From Chara braunii (Eukaryota; Streptophyta; Charophyceae; Charales; Characeae), in the NCBI GenBank assembly GCA_003427395.1, contig BFEA01000429.1:377185-417527 (forward strand): 40,343 nucleotides of DNA, written 5' to 3'. The notes below the pieces were generated by a model, which was not told the DNA's origin, did not search any database, and was given only the letters and a program-made list of their open reading frames with translations. Of this stretch, positions 21,392-31,430 are shown piece after piece; within the stretch, counting starts at the first letter, position 1; each line of letters begins with the position of its first letter. A program made the translations under genes and the position numbers.

Positions 21392-23515
21392 TTATTGCAT
21401 GGCATACCATTGCAAATCAACTAAAGCCAATTCTGAGGGAGGGAAGGGATCAAAAAAGCATTCCGGTGATCTAAGTGAGGCTCCTGGTGGAGGTGAAAAC
21501 CAGTCACTGAAGAAAAGATGGAAGTCCCTGTTTAGGGGTTTCTCCTGTTTTTCCTTTCCTGACCATTTCACTTCTCCCAAACTTCCTCCTTCGGTTCCCC
21601 CCAGCCATTCCTGATTAAAGTTTTGAATACACTTAATGATATCTTTTTTTTGGTGGAGTAATTGTATCTTAGATCGAACATTTGACCAATGTGCCCGTAT
21701 TTCTGTCTGCGCAAATTGTATAATCAGCTCAGCAAATTCCTTTCCTTCCAATTTTACTTCTTCTCTTTCATGTACACACCTTTTGTACCACAATACCCAT
21801 AAAATGGTTTTCCGTCCTAACTCAAAAAAATTCATTTGGAATTCTGAAAGTTGTGTTTCCACTGGTACCCATTGACCAAGAGAATGGCTTTCCAATCCCA
21901 TGACCAGTCAATTCCTGTCAATCCCCTCCATATACAGTCCCATATTCTCCAAAGTAGGACCGTACCTGGGCATTGAATGAACACATGTTCAATTGTCTCC
22001 CTGATCTTCTTATGAGGAAAAACAGATAGACATGCTTTGCACCATGGATGTGCCAGACCTCGTTGTTCCAAATTGGTGTGATCAATGAGCCAATCATTAG
22101 TTGGTAAACAACGATGAAGAATTTGCCATTGTAAGGAGGAAAATTTGGCTGGTCTTTTTTTAAGTTTATTGAAAAATTTTATGTTTTTGATGCTTTCTGC
22201 GTCAATATTCAGATGTCTGGTCCATCGGTCTCTTATTACAGACGACAAATCCACCCGTGGTCTTAACAAAAGATATGTTGCTTTCATTGTTAGGGATTGT
22301 AGAGTGCGTGGTTTACTTCTTTTCCCTGTTTGCCATACCCATTCGTCTGGATCTATGGGAAGGTCCGGAATTGGGCATTGTGGTTGAAACACTCTCCATC
22401 CATAGGTTGCTGATATAAAAATAACTCTAATTCTGAACATTTCCTTGAAAGGAAAGAACTCAACTTGATTGGTTGATGAAGGTCGGAGTAAGTGGTTTGT
22501 TGTTATTGTGAACAGGGCCGTTAAGGCTCCTTCTTCTAATAGACTCATTATTTGTCCTACCTTCCAACATGATGGTTCATGTGTAATCATTACAAAGTCT
22601 CCTTCCTGAAATTTTACTCCTTTTCTTAATTCTCTAACCCATGCCAGTGGGATAGAACAAATGATGTAGTCCAAATTTTGATCTAATCTGTGCGCGTATG
22701 TAATTGTTTTCTTAAGTTGATCAGAAGACTTTTACTCTTTTTTTTCCAGATCCCAAATGTCTTTAACCCGTATTACTCATTTTTTCACCCACTGAGACCA
22801 GGGAGGAATAGAACTATTGTACACACAACCATTAGCGTCCGTTATCCTTCTATTCCCAAATAGAGGTTGCCTCATGATTTCTTCAAAGCGTATGGTTGTG
22901 GGTTTATTAGGAAGAGGTAGCTTTCTCCATGTCCTTAGTAGGGACACCCATAGGTTATCTAGGAGTAGATCTCTACAGGCTGCTCCTTTTTCCCCTTCTA
23001 GTCTTGAGTGAGTAAAAGGATGAGGGATGTTCAAAAATAAGTTCTCTACCCAAGTAAGGGGATGTACTTCATGTGGAGCTATCGGTGCCAATTTCCTAAT
23101 TTGTTGTAGAGCCAAAGGTTGCCAAGGTTTGTCAATTCCTAAAATGAGATCAATCATCCATTGTAGTGACAAGGCTTGACATTGTAGGGTAGGGTCCAGG
23201 ATTCCTAACCCTCCCCTCGATTTTGGTTGAATGAGGATAGACCATGCTACTCTAGGAATAACTCTCTCTAGCTCATGATTCCCTCTCCAGAGGAAGGCCG
23301 TCACCTGTTTTTGAAGGTGTTTGATTCGTGGTTTACTAATTCTCCAGATTGCTGATTTGTACCATATTGAAGCAAANACCACATTATTTATTACTAGTGA
23401 TCTACCAAAAAGTGAAGTGTGTTGATTCTTCCATAGTTTCATTTTTTGTATCGCAGGATTTGAAATCCAGTCATCATTGGATATAGGTTTTCCCGAGGCA
23501 GACAGGGGTATCTTT
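21392..23515 (-). pseudogene. LINE-C ORF2 C-terminal remnant (post-RT region and zf-RVT)
   Basis: The minus frame reads SLFGRSLVINNV, then VAWSILIQPKSRGGLGILDP, the region that follows the reverse-transcriptase domain in plant LINEs. After a stop at 22777 it resumes at 22674 with a zf-RVT region: SLQWQILHRCLPTNDWL, then WCKACLSVF and ETIEHVFIQC (C-x2-C and H-x4-C). A frameshift near 21885 leads into the last part, ending at 21392. There is one ambiguous base at 23377. The endonuclease and the catalytic core are absent because of truncation. Confidence 0.88.
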
Positions 23516-23530
23516 ATGCTACAGATATCC
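23516..23530. repeat. Target-site duplication of LINE-C, 5' side
   Basis: ATGCTACAGATATCC is identical to 20970-20984. Both copies encode the same residues (DICSI) in the ORF1 frame, which is how the original continuity of LINE-B ORF1 can be recognised. Confidence 0.95.
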
Positions 23531-23712
23531 TCATCAACCGTCACACGAATGAAATCATCCCCTGTTTCGACCAAGCCAGGTACAATCCTGCTTGGGAGAG
23601 TTCCTTCTTGGAAGCATTTGGACAACAGAGCTCTAATTCGGTCTTTTCCTTCGTCCGTCAACGGGTTGATGTGGTCCGTGGTGCTTATGGAGGGAAATAG
23701 CGGTTGTGCCAT
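23516..23712 (-). pseudogene. LINE-B ORF1, N-terminal fragment
   Basis: ATG at 23712 opens MAQPLFPSISTTDHINPLTD and reads to DEDICSI at the LINE-C insertion point. The segment IRALLSKCFQEG aligns with VRKMLDKCFDRM of LINE-A, so this is the same ORF1. Unlike LINE-A it begins close to that conserved point and lacks the 150-residue RGG-rich extension. Confidence 0.8.
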
Positions 23713-23780
23713 CACAGATATCCTTAGTACCCGCCTTAACAAAAACAAATTTAAAATTAAAGTTACGAAACACGTCACTA

Positions 23781-23820
23781 GACCTATCCTAGTACCCCTG
23801 ACCTATCCTAGTACCCCTAA
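23781..23820 (+). repeat. 20-bp tandem duplication
   Basis: GACCTATCCTAGTACCCCT occurs twice head to tail in the region upstream of LINE-B ORF1. Confidence 0.85.
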
Positions 23821-24120
23821 TTGTCTGAGGCATCACGTTAAAGGGCAATCATAAAGCTGGCACAAAGATATACCTCTTGAAGAACTTATGGGGGGATCCT
23901 GTGCGGTGTGGTCTTCGTCCTCCGCAAAAAAAACAATGTAATCCTTCTCTCGGAGGTCGAAGTCTCCAACTATGCCAACCCTGTGGTCCACAGGTATTAC
24001 ACTCAGCTTACCACCTTTCAGCCCACATAGCCTCAGGCTATGACCTCCTTCCTTCCTTAGTTCGACCTTGCCTCTCCTAAACCTCGGAGTTACCGAGAGA
24101 GACGAAAACCCGTCACCCAT

Positions 24121-25325
24121 GTCAAGCGGGGAGGCGTTTCTGGCCCGGGCCTACCCGGCACGGGCCCCGAGCGTCTCCTCCAGAGTGCCGCTGCTAATGC
24201 ATCGATGTTAACGAGCGCCGCTGTTCCCATCGAACCCATCGTTTTCATTCAAGATGTAGTTGGCTCTTTACCTATTTCATGACACCCAGTAGATGCTTGT
24301 GAAGAGACATTTTGGTAATCCGTTGCTTTTTTGCTGAGCGTAATTGAGCGTCGGAGGAAAGAGCAGCTGATGAGCAGACTGCAATGGGCACTCAGTCTGT
24401 TCATGATTGTTCCTAGAACACATGATTTCTTCCAGTTTCTGTGGAAAGATGCACTAAGTTTTCTTCACTTCGTGTGCGGTGTGGTACATCATGTGACAAA
24501 ATGGCCATGCAGATATTTGACTAAACTGCAGTATGTCTGTCAGACTTCTGATCCAAGGGTGACAGGTCTGCCACAGACTGCCAGAGCCTCAAAAGTCCAT
24601 GAGCCTCGAACTTCTGAGGCTTATTATTTTAAACCGCTACTACACGGACCCAACCTTGCAGAAAGTTTTTGTCACCATAAGCAAAACTCGGAGGTGCCAC
24701 GCGGCCAGGCCCACCGTTGGAAAAAAAAAAAAACGGCGGCCTCCTAAGTGGTGCGGGTTTCATGCTGACACCCGCGGGCAGATATGTGGTGTACTGGTGC
24801 TTCAAACAGCTAGTACCGTTCCTCGCTTGAAATCTAAGACGCGCCGGGTAACGTGGTAGCCAAGCTGGGGAGGCCCACCGTTGATAAATGGAATTGGGCG
24901 GCCCGCTTTTCGTTTCGGGCCTCGGACTCTGACACCGCTCGCAGCCAGCATTTGGGAAAGGTACTGGTGGCTCAAGCTTTAACCAATTCAATGACCTGGC
25001 CAATCTTGACAGGAAGGCATTTCAGGCTTTTTTACTAATATCAGTATAGAATTACCGGAGATGCCATTATGAGAGCAGACACATCGGATTCCGTGTTCAT
25101 GCCTCCAACGACAGAACATGTCGGGGCTGCACCCACTAGCCGGTGTGTGTGGATACCTACTGCAGCAGGAAGGCGATACCGGCCAGAGATAAGCGGGTAA
25201 AGTCCAAGACCATGCCATCTGGTCCAATCTCTGCACCTCCCCTATCATCCCCTCCCCCTACAAACCTCAGCGGTCTCTGCTGAATGCTGAGTGGGGAGGG
25301 GAAACAGGCTATCTCTCTATGTCAG
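24121..25325. other. Unassigned stretch with one strong hairpin
   Basis: I see no gene here. AGGCCCACCGTTG occurs twice (near 24706 and 24868), and there is an A13 run near 24720. At 25249-25301 the outer arms CCCCTCCCC / GGGGAGGGG and inner arms CTCAGC / GCTGAG can form a hairpin; its role is unknown. Confidence 0.5.
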
Positions 25326-25329
25326 ACAC

Positions 25330-25435
25330 TGAGTATGGCCCAGGAAGGCACATGAGACCCATAGGAATTGAACACATGCCTTCCTGAATGCCCCACTTGT
25401 GTGCCTTACCAATTGAGCTAGGCCTCTGACTTGAC
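25330..25435 (-). mobile_element. tRNA-derived SINE, copy 1
   Basis: On the minus strand, GGCCTAGCTCAATTGGTAAGG (A box) is followed about 40 nt later by TGTTCAATTCC (B box) and then CTCATGTGCCTTCCTGGGC. The same order and spacing occur on the plus strand at 31568. Box spacing matches an RNA polymerase III internal promoter. The anticodon arm is not convincing as a real tRNA, and the shared non-tRNA sequence after the B box marks it as a SINE. Confidence 0.75.
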
Positions 25436-25439
25436 CTTG

Positions 25440-26100
25440 ATATTTGACTGCAGCCCTGCTGCAGAAAGAGTGGTGATTAAACCAGCAGTACTTGGCCCAG
25501 CTATCGATGCCAAGCCTGGAATGCCCCTGCTCGCCATTTTTTGCCGAAGCGCGGGGGTACCATTTCAATTTTTTTTTGGCTGGCGCTTCCAGCCCTTTGT
25601 GGTCCGGTACCCCGAAACCCTAAAGGTGCAGTGCCGCGGCCGATAGATGGGCCTCCCTCCACTACACCACCTTTTCTCTCACTTTTGGATTGTGTGCGTA
25701 ACAGACTGATGTAAATGGGTGTTTCAGCATGATCTGTCCTTGCTCTGTTCTCCTGCTTGATCTGTCTTTGCCGGGCAGTTTTTTTTCCTTTGCCTTTCCT
25801 TTTACATGTACTTGACAGTGTCCTTGGTAACCGAGCCAACATTTAGAATGTATGGAGACCATAACAAGTTCCAGATACATGTAGAATGCTGTGGAGACAG
25901 GGGCTAAGTCCTGCAGCTACTGTATTCACATCATCTGAATGGATGACACACAACTTGTTCCGATGTAAGGGCCTCTCCCTCCACCAGTGGCCACATCAAT
26001 AAAAAGACAAAACTTATGACGGCAGTGTATCTTTTCATGTTATAGTGGAAGATTCATTCTTATTTTGCACATTTGGCTTCTTTCAGAGCCAGGCCCTAAT
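25440..26100. other. Unassigned stretch
   Basis: It contains T-runs at about 25569 and 25780 and a GC-rich word CGCGGCCGATAG near 25635. No coherent frame or repeat was identified. Confidence 0.5.
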
Positions 26101-26357
26101 GGCCTCGCCACACCACTCTTGAAAACTCATTTTCAAGAGTTGCTGCCTCGCCACACAGCCTGTCTTGAAACTTGGGGCTTTCAAGAGCTGTCAGAGTGGC
26201 TCTTGAACCCCCTTTTCAAGAGCAGCTGCCTCTTGAAAGATTCGAAACCCCCAACTCGTGCGTTTTCAAGCGCCATTGGCCAAACCCTTGAGGGACTTTC
26301 AATTTTCATTTTCAAGAGTTGTCGGGCTGTAATCCTGACGCCGTTTGAAAAAAAACA

Positions 26358-26460
26358 TTTTTTTATTTTTTTTATTTTTTTTGGGGGGGGGGGGAACAAA
26401 ACTCCAATCTATTCGTTGGGAGCAGCACGTGCTGGGAACCAGGCCCAGCGTCCCATATAG
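26358..26460 (-). repeat. Orphan LINE 3' tail
   Basis: A T-rich run and a G12 run (26383-26394) precede CTCCAATCTATTCGTTGGGA, then CACGTGCTGGGAACCAGGCC and CAGCGTCCCAT. It has the conserved part of the tail module, but the hairpin section is missing. It sits inside the CTTGAAAA-rich sequence, so it inserted there later. Confidence 0.75.
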
Positions 26461-26494
26461 AAATTTACATAGAATTTTGAAGGAATTTTAGAAA

Positions 26495-27395
26495 GCTTGT
26501 GGTACCGGGGCCACTACGCGGCTTAGGCTAAGAGCTAGATTAAGAAATACAAACAAGCCACCAAAAATAGGCAAAAATTTCAGGAAAAGACTCAGACCCC
26601 CCTCCATCCTCTTTATCTCACTCCGGCAGGTCTTACTGCAGCAAAGCCACCGTCTCTGCTGTTGCTGTACCCTATTAACATCCTACCAGCTGGCCCCCTC
26701 ACTAGTAGGACGCTTGATATCCAACCATCTTCTCCCACTCACCTAGGCAAAGTTTCAGAAAACGTCTCAGAAACCCCATTCCATCCTCTTTACCTCACTC
26801 CGGCAAGACTTACTACAGCAGAGGCACCATCTCTGCTGCTGCTGTACCCTATTTCCATCCTACCAGCTAACCCGATTGGTAGGACGCTTGATATCCCGCC
26901 ATCTACTTTCAGCACCAACCAGCGTCGTTCTGACCGCAGATCTATGAATATAACAACCAGAAGCAACTGAATAAAATTTTGAAGGTTTGAAATACCGGGG
27001 CCATTACCCGGCTTTGGCGAAAAGAAAATAGTCAACCCTCCTCCCATTTCCTTTCACCCCCTACGCTTCTTCATCTTGGTGACAAGCCGACCTCCTCCAC
27101 CACATAGTTCGGGAGAGAAGAAAAATAGACCAATGACTTCACCAAAATCCCATAGCGATGAAAAGCAGACGTCAATTCTTCCTCTTCCTACGAGAGGTCG
27201 ACCTCCTCCATCACATTGTTCGAAGGAGGAGGAAGAAGTAGTTCACTCCATCGCAAAACAGGCGCAGCACCCTAACCTCCCATCCCCTTGCCACCTTCCG
27301 GCGTAGACTTATAATAGCTAAGTCACCATCTCAATTGCAGTTGTGCCCTAATCCAATCCTGCCAGATAGCCCTCCTCACCAGCAGGACGCAATGT
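26495..27395 (+). repeat. Imperfect direct repeats, 110-150 bp, three copies
   Basis: Copy 1 (26581-26730) and copy 2 (26754-26905) share TCCATCCTCTTTA, CTCACTCCGGCA and CCTACCAGCT, ending GTAGGACGCTTGATATCC or CCCGCC. A weaker third copy is at 27285-27395. A second shared word, TACCGGGGCCA, then C-TA-CCGGCTT-like sequence, lies at about 26502 and 26992, so the larger unit is about 490 bp. Confidence 0.75.
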
Positions 27396-27622
27396 TACCA
27401 ATCAAAAAAACTTCCCCCCTCCACTTCAGTCCCACGCCTGTTCCATAGCCAGGTAAAAGACAATTGATCCCCACCCACACTCTTCCTAGACCCCTTTATT
27501 CAACCGCATCCCGCGACAAGCCGACCTCCTCCACCCACAGTTCGCGAGATGAAGAAAAATGAAAGCAGACAACCCTCAATTTCCTCTTGCGACAAGCTGA
27601 CCTCCTCCACCACATAGTTCGC
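27081..27622 (+). repeat. Dispersed short repeat, four copies
   Basis: The word GACAAGCCGACCTCCTCCAC, continuing CACATAGTTCG, occurs near 27081, 27192 (variant), 27513 and 27589 (variant), each followed by AGAAGAAAAA-type purine-rich DNA. No frame is conserved across copies. Confidence 0.75.
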
Positions 27623-28049
27623 AGAAGAAAAACAAAAGTGATCTACCATCTGAAACTTGCCAACCCTACCCAAACCTCAGATACTGATCAGAACCTTCAC
27701 CTGCCTGGCCCAAACCAAAACTAACTCATGAGGGAAGGTAAACTTCATGCAATCCGAATTTAAAACTGAGTAAGAGTCACTATTGAGAATCATGTTCTAG
27801 AGATTAGAATTCGAAATCTGATTTATGATTATCAGTATCAAGAGATTGAAGAATTAAAAAAAAAACAGAATACGAAGTATTTTGATTTTCAAAATAGGGA
27901 AACAATTTCCAAATTAAGAGTTAGACATATGTGATAACTTTTAGATTTGGATATCCGAAGGGATTTTCGAATCTAATTCCCAAACCACGATTTGAGAATC
28001 GTGGAATAATCCAGTTAGGTGGATGAATTTAGTTAGGAGATGTAATTAA

Positions 28050-28351
28050 ACAACCATTTCGTCAAAACGGACATATTATATTTTTTTAACGAAATTAGAA
28101 TTGAGTTTTTGGGCCGAAATCCGGTCCTAGAATTTGGCTCCTGGGGGTCCGGCGTTCCTAGAACGCCTGACCCCCTAGATGTATCTAGTCTCAAGCTGCG
28201 ACGAGATACATCTAGGGGGTCCGGCGTTCCCGGCGTTCTCAGAACACCGGACCCCCAGGAGCCAAAATTTTGGACCGGATTTCGACCCAAAAACTCCATT
28301 TTAATTCGGTTCAAAAAATATAATACGTCCGTTTTGACGAAATGGCTGTTA
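28050..28351. mobile_element. Foldback element with about 145-bp arms
   Basis: The left arm begins AACAACCATTTCGTCAAAAC and the right arm ends GTTTTGACGAAATGGCTGTT. Matching runs throughout include GGGGGTCCGGCGTTC and AGATGTATCT / AGATACATCT at the centre. Both strands therefore carry near-identical frames, which are artefacts. The flanks show a possible ATTA duplication (left GTAATTA, right ATTAGG). GC-rich arms inside AT-rich DNA mark it as an insertion. Confidence 0.85.
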
Positions 28352-29089
28352 TTAGGAAAACACACTCGAATTTATGGTTGATATGTGATTGATATCAGGG
28401 GTAGGAAATCAGAGCACGGATTTCAGATGTATTGGAATTAAATTCCGATTTCGGAAATCAAGAATAAGGAGTGATCCAGAAAATGTTTACGAGCATAAAA
28501 TTCAAAAACTTATACAGGAGATCAAACAGGGATTTTACATGCAACCACGATTAGACATCTAAGGCACGAACTAGAGAAATCAGGGGAAGGAGGGGAAGGA
28601 GAAAGCCGTGAGGGAATGTTCCTCTCCCCATGGATAGGATTCTAGTACTACATGGCACATGCGACCCTTGGCGATGAAGGCTGTGTGTCTCAACCCACAA
28701 ACCATGAATACGAAGTCCAGCTTGAACGGTAAGATACTGCATGCTGCTCGTCTTCATTCCTTTCGCCGCCTATCTCCTTCAACAACCCTCCACAATCCTC
28801 ATCGCCCCCTGTCACAAGATGTTCCATCATATCGTCATGAAGACTGTCGTTTTTCATCCTTTGTCCAACACAATCGACCTTTCAAGAGTGTTGTGTGGCA
28901 AGGAGCCGAAAACTCTTGAAAACCCAACTCTTGAAAACGTCTCACAGATCTTGAAAAATTTCCCCGTTTCAAGAGTGGTGTGGTGAGGCGCTAAATCCTG
29001 CCACCCCATTGGGCTGATGCCCTGTCTGGGTTAAGAAACACTAGCCACAGATGTACCGAATCTTCGGCCAGCAAGTGCTACTACTGTAA

Positions 29090-29190
29090 CAGTCTTCACC
29101 CGAGTACAAAGCCCGGTCTTTGTGTGTGCATCCAGACTGACAGCTGCACAAAATGCAGCTATAATAATGGTGCATTTTAGTGTGCCCGAG
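29090..29190. mobile_element. Degenerate family M1 fragment
   Basis: AGTCTTCACCCGAGTACAAA, then GCCCGGTC, and later CAGCTATAATAATGG match the left arm and inner right arm of family M1. The right terminus is not recognisable. Confidence 0.5.
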
Positions 29191-29202
29191 AGCGTCCTCA
29201 CA

Positions 29203-29446
29203 CTACGGTCTTCACCCCAACATAATCACATAACGTAAACTTAGTCTATGTGTTGTCAAAGAATACTACACGTAGGTTGCTTTCTATTCGAAAACAAAGC
29301 ATAGGTGTTCTATTCGAACAGCCCTCATTTTCGAAGACAACAGCCTTTAGTTCCGAATACAACACACAGGTGTTCTATTCGAATTTTCGAATTTTTGGAA
29401 AACTTGAATACAATGCATGCAGGTTATGTTCAGGGGAAGATGGTAG
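29203..29446. mobile_element. Enlarged relative of MITE family M1
   Basis: The left terminus CTACGGTCTTCACCCCAACA is mirrored by TTATGTTCAGGGGAAGATGG ending GGTAG at 29446. The terminal word is that of family M1, but the 200-bp interior is unrelated and contains three copies of GTGTTCTATTCGAA-like words alternating with TTCGAA. It looks like a separate subfamily sharing transposase recognition ends. Confidence 0.65.
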
Positions 29447-29577
29447 AACTTTCCTTGATGTATCTGACCAAAATGGCCGTTTCTCCAGGCAGGCAGTGTG
29501 TGCATCTCACTGCAATTACATCCAGAGAGCATGTACAGTTATATGTTTCCGGCATATAATGGAATGGTTGTCTTCTC

Positions 29578-29724
29578 TTTTTTTTTTTTTGAAATAGCCC
29601 TTTGCGTAAGCCCTCTATTCCGGCGGTGGTAAGAAAACCGTCCACATTGAGGGCTTATTTGTTGGGCTGCTCCATCTATTGGTGGGGAGCGTCACCTGCT
29701 GGAAACTCGGTCCAGTGTCCCATT
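29578..29724 (-). repeat. Orphan LINE 3' tail
   Basis: On the minus strand the order is GGGACACTGGACCGAG, TTTCCAGCAGGTGACG, CTCCCCACCAATAGATGG, then AGCCCTC and GAGGGCT arms that can pair, and an A13 run. The stem differs in sequence from the LINE-C stem yet is still paired. Upstream LINE coding sequence is absent. Confidence 0.85.
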
Positions 29725-30054
29725 GATACATCTTTTAGCACAGAGAATGTCCCATTCATGCATCTTATAACTCAGAGTGCGTTGTTTATTGTTTCCTAGG
29801 GCTATGACCATTTATGTCACACCCTGGTGCTCCGTTATCCCATAGAGCTGCCAGTATCACCCATCCCATATTGGAGCATGCCTTCTCTTTGAGAAAAAAG
29901 TCCCAGTGTGAGTATGCCCAAGCCAATCGGCAACTTGGGTTGTTGACATCCTGACAGGGACGGAATGATTCCATCTTCTCTTTTTCTTTTTCTTTTTAAG
30001 GGCAACGTCCATGAGATATCGGGCCTCCCTACACCCCTCCTGAATCCCGAAAAA

Positions 30055-30466
30055 GAGGCTCGCCACACAAGCTGTCGAAAACCAGGTTTTCGACAATTTT
30101 GCGTGGCCACACAGACTTTCGAAGAATTGCGGCTCAAAAAAATTTCAACAGGTGTCAGAATGGTACGCTCGACAGCCACCCTCGCCCATTCGTTTCCTCC
30201 CGCCTGCAGGCGACGGAAATTCGAAAGTGCCCCACCCTACCGGCTTTTCGAGAATTGCGTTCGAATTTGCATCGTGTCAGGGACTGTTTCATGACGGCCC
30301 TGCCCTGTAGAAGGGCAGGCGGAGTCCATTTGGCCATGACCAAAAACAAAAAGTTTCGACAGCCTGTGTGGCGAAGGGGGGGTAAACTGTAGACCGCCGA
30401 CTTCCATTTTTTTTTTTGACAACTGTCGAAACCCAAACAGTTTCGACAGCCTGTGTGGCGTGCCTC
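30055..30466. mobile_element. TIR element of about 412 bp (non-autonomous DNA transposon)
   Basis: The left end GAGGCTCGCCACACAAGCTG, then TCGAAAAC, matches in inverted orientation the right end GTTTCGACAGCCTGTGTGGC, then GTGCCTC. Extra partial copies of the end lie inside (near 30100 and 30349-30375), and TGTCGAAA words are repeated subterminally. The outer word resembles that of the 26103-28988 ends, but TCTTGAAA is replaced by TGTCGAAA. No transposase frame is present. Confidence 0.7.
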
Positions 30467-31036
30467 AAAGTCTTGATAAGCCCCGGCCAGGTAAGTAGAG
30501 TTCCGCCAAATTCCAGAATTTGGGAAATGACCGTCGAGAGGCCTTATCACCACACTTCTTTTTTTCCCCCTCCAAAAAAGGATTCTGCTCATTTGATTAC
30601 GCATAGCACAAGAAGAGGGCCGGTGAGAATCTTTCTTTTCAAACAAACCGGGAAGGAACTGAAAAGTTACTGGGACCCCGAGAGAGCTCAGTGGGTACAC
30701 CCATGAACTGTTGAAATATAGACCCAAGTTAAATACAGATGATGAAACTTGACAAGTAAAACCAAATATTTCTGAATTGTCTGGGTTCAGGTGATGGGGG
30801 ATGTGAATCCAGAGCCAGAATTTGCCAAAACAGAACAACTGTGACACTGTCCTTTTCTTTTCTTTTTCTTCTTCGTTTTGGGAAACTACGTGGGAGTTAC
30901 AAAAATGAGTTAACCCTTACTGCAACCCTCAGTCCAAACACCCATATCTACAACAGCCAACACATGCAGAATTTGCAGAATTTATAAACCCGGGAGGATC
31001 CACTGGTGCCCCCCAGTGACCCCTCCCAAGCAGACA

Positions 31037-31068
31037 ATGGGACGCTGGACACAGTTTCCAGCTAGCGG
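31037..31068 (+). repeat. Partial LINE tail fragment
   Basis: ATGGGACGCTGGACACAGTT, then TCCAGC, matches the first part of the tail module on the plus strand. The rest is not recognisable. Confidence 0.5.
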
Positions 31069-31269
31069 TTTGGCTTATGACGGCCCAGAAGAAGGGAGGA
31101 ACTAGGAAGTAGTGATGTATCTGGCACCCGAGCAGGGGTGACGAGGTTCCCCCCCCTTTTTTTTTCTCTCCCACATCCTGCGCAGTCAATCCCCTGGAAT
31201 CCAGGGTAATCAATGCTGGAAGGACCCTCTCAAACTATGATCTGATGTACTTCATTTTGTCAGTCTGTA

Positions 31270-31416
31270 TAAGGGATGCTGGACCCGCTTTCCAGCAGGT
31301 GAGACTCCCCACCAATAGACGGAGCCCCTCCCCCGGTGCTAGTGGTGTCTGCTCTTATCAGCACCACTAACACTGACGAGATGAGGGTTTAAAAAAAAAA
31401 AAAGAAAAAAAAAAAA
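31270..31416 (+). repeat. Orphan LINE 3' tail, plus strand, with A-tail
   Basis: GGGATGCTGGACCCGC, TTTCCAGCAGGTGAG and CTCCCCACCAATAGACGG are followed by TAGTGGTG ... CACCACTA (an 8-bp stem) and an A-rich run at 31391-31416 interrupted once by G. This is the only copy on this strand, and its A-tail confirms the polarity of the module. Confidence 0.88.
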
Positions 31417-31430
31417 GAAGAGTTATAATT

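Larger units (their letters stand above)
20985..23515 (-). mobile_element. LINE-C, 5'-truncated LINE nested in LINE-B ORF1
   Basis: This 2531-bp insertion is bounded by 15-bp perfect target-site duplications. On the minus strand it starts abruptly within ORF2, downstream of the reverse-transcriptase catalytic site, runs through the zf-RVT region, a roughly 380-bp 3' region and the tail module, and ends in A30 (20985-21014). It is visibly more AT-rich than LINE-A and LINE-B, so it belongs to a different subfamily. 5' truncation and an A-tail are the usual products of target-primed reverse transcription. Confidence 0.93.
14087..23712 (-). mobile_element. LINE-B, older L1-type retrotransposon, interrupted by LINE-C
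   Basis: Pieces in minus-strand order: ORF1 N-terminus (23712-23516), the inserted LINE-C (23515-20985), the rest of ORF1 (20984 to about 18530) and ORF2 (18540-14087). Without the insertion the ORF1-to-ORF2-stop length is about 7.1 kb, close to LINE-A (7.2 kb). Protein similarity to LINE-A runs along both ORFs, but the element is more damaged. No LINE 3' untranslated region or tail module is seen beyond the ORF2 stop: the sequence changes character at 14086, so the 3' end seems to have been lost. The stretch above 23712 (to about 24120) has an open minus frame, 24120-23833, that could belong to the 5' region. Confidence 0.85.
26103..28988. mobile_element. Segment bounded by matching inverted termini (candidate composite DNA transposon)
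   Basis: The left end CCTCGCCACACCACTCTTGA at 26103 (22 bp to 26124) is repeated in inverted orientation at 28967-28988 with one mismatch. Just inside both ends lie repeated words CTTGAAAA and TTTTCAAGAG (26120-26320 and 28868-28955), as in the subterminal repeats of hAT-like elements. The interior (2.9 kb) holds a LINE tail, local direct repeats and a foldback, and no transposase frame. No convincing target-site duplication was found, so it may be two unrelated ends. Confidence 0.45.

Noticed and set aside
23833-24120. 95-codon minus-strand frame as an independent gene
   Set aside because: No motif recognised; it sits just upstream of LINE-B ORF1 and may be part of the element's 5' region.
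25355-25430. A real tRNA gene on the minus strand
   Set aside because: The A and B boxes fit, but the anticodon arm and acceptor pairing are poor and downstream sequence is shared with a second copy, which fits a SINE.
28033-28381. Two similar open frames on opposite strands
   Set aside because: They are the two arms of the foldback element read from each side.
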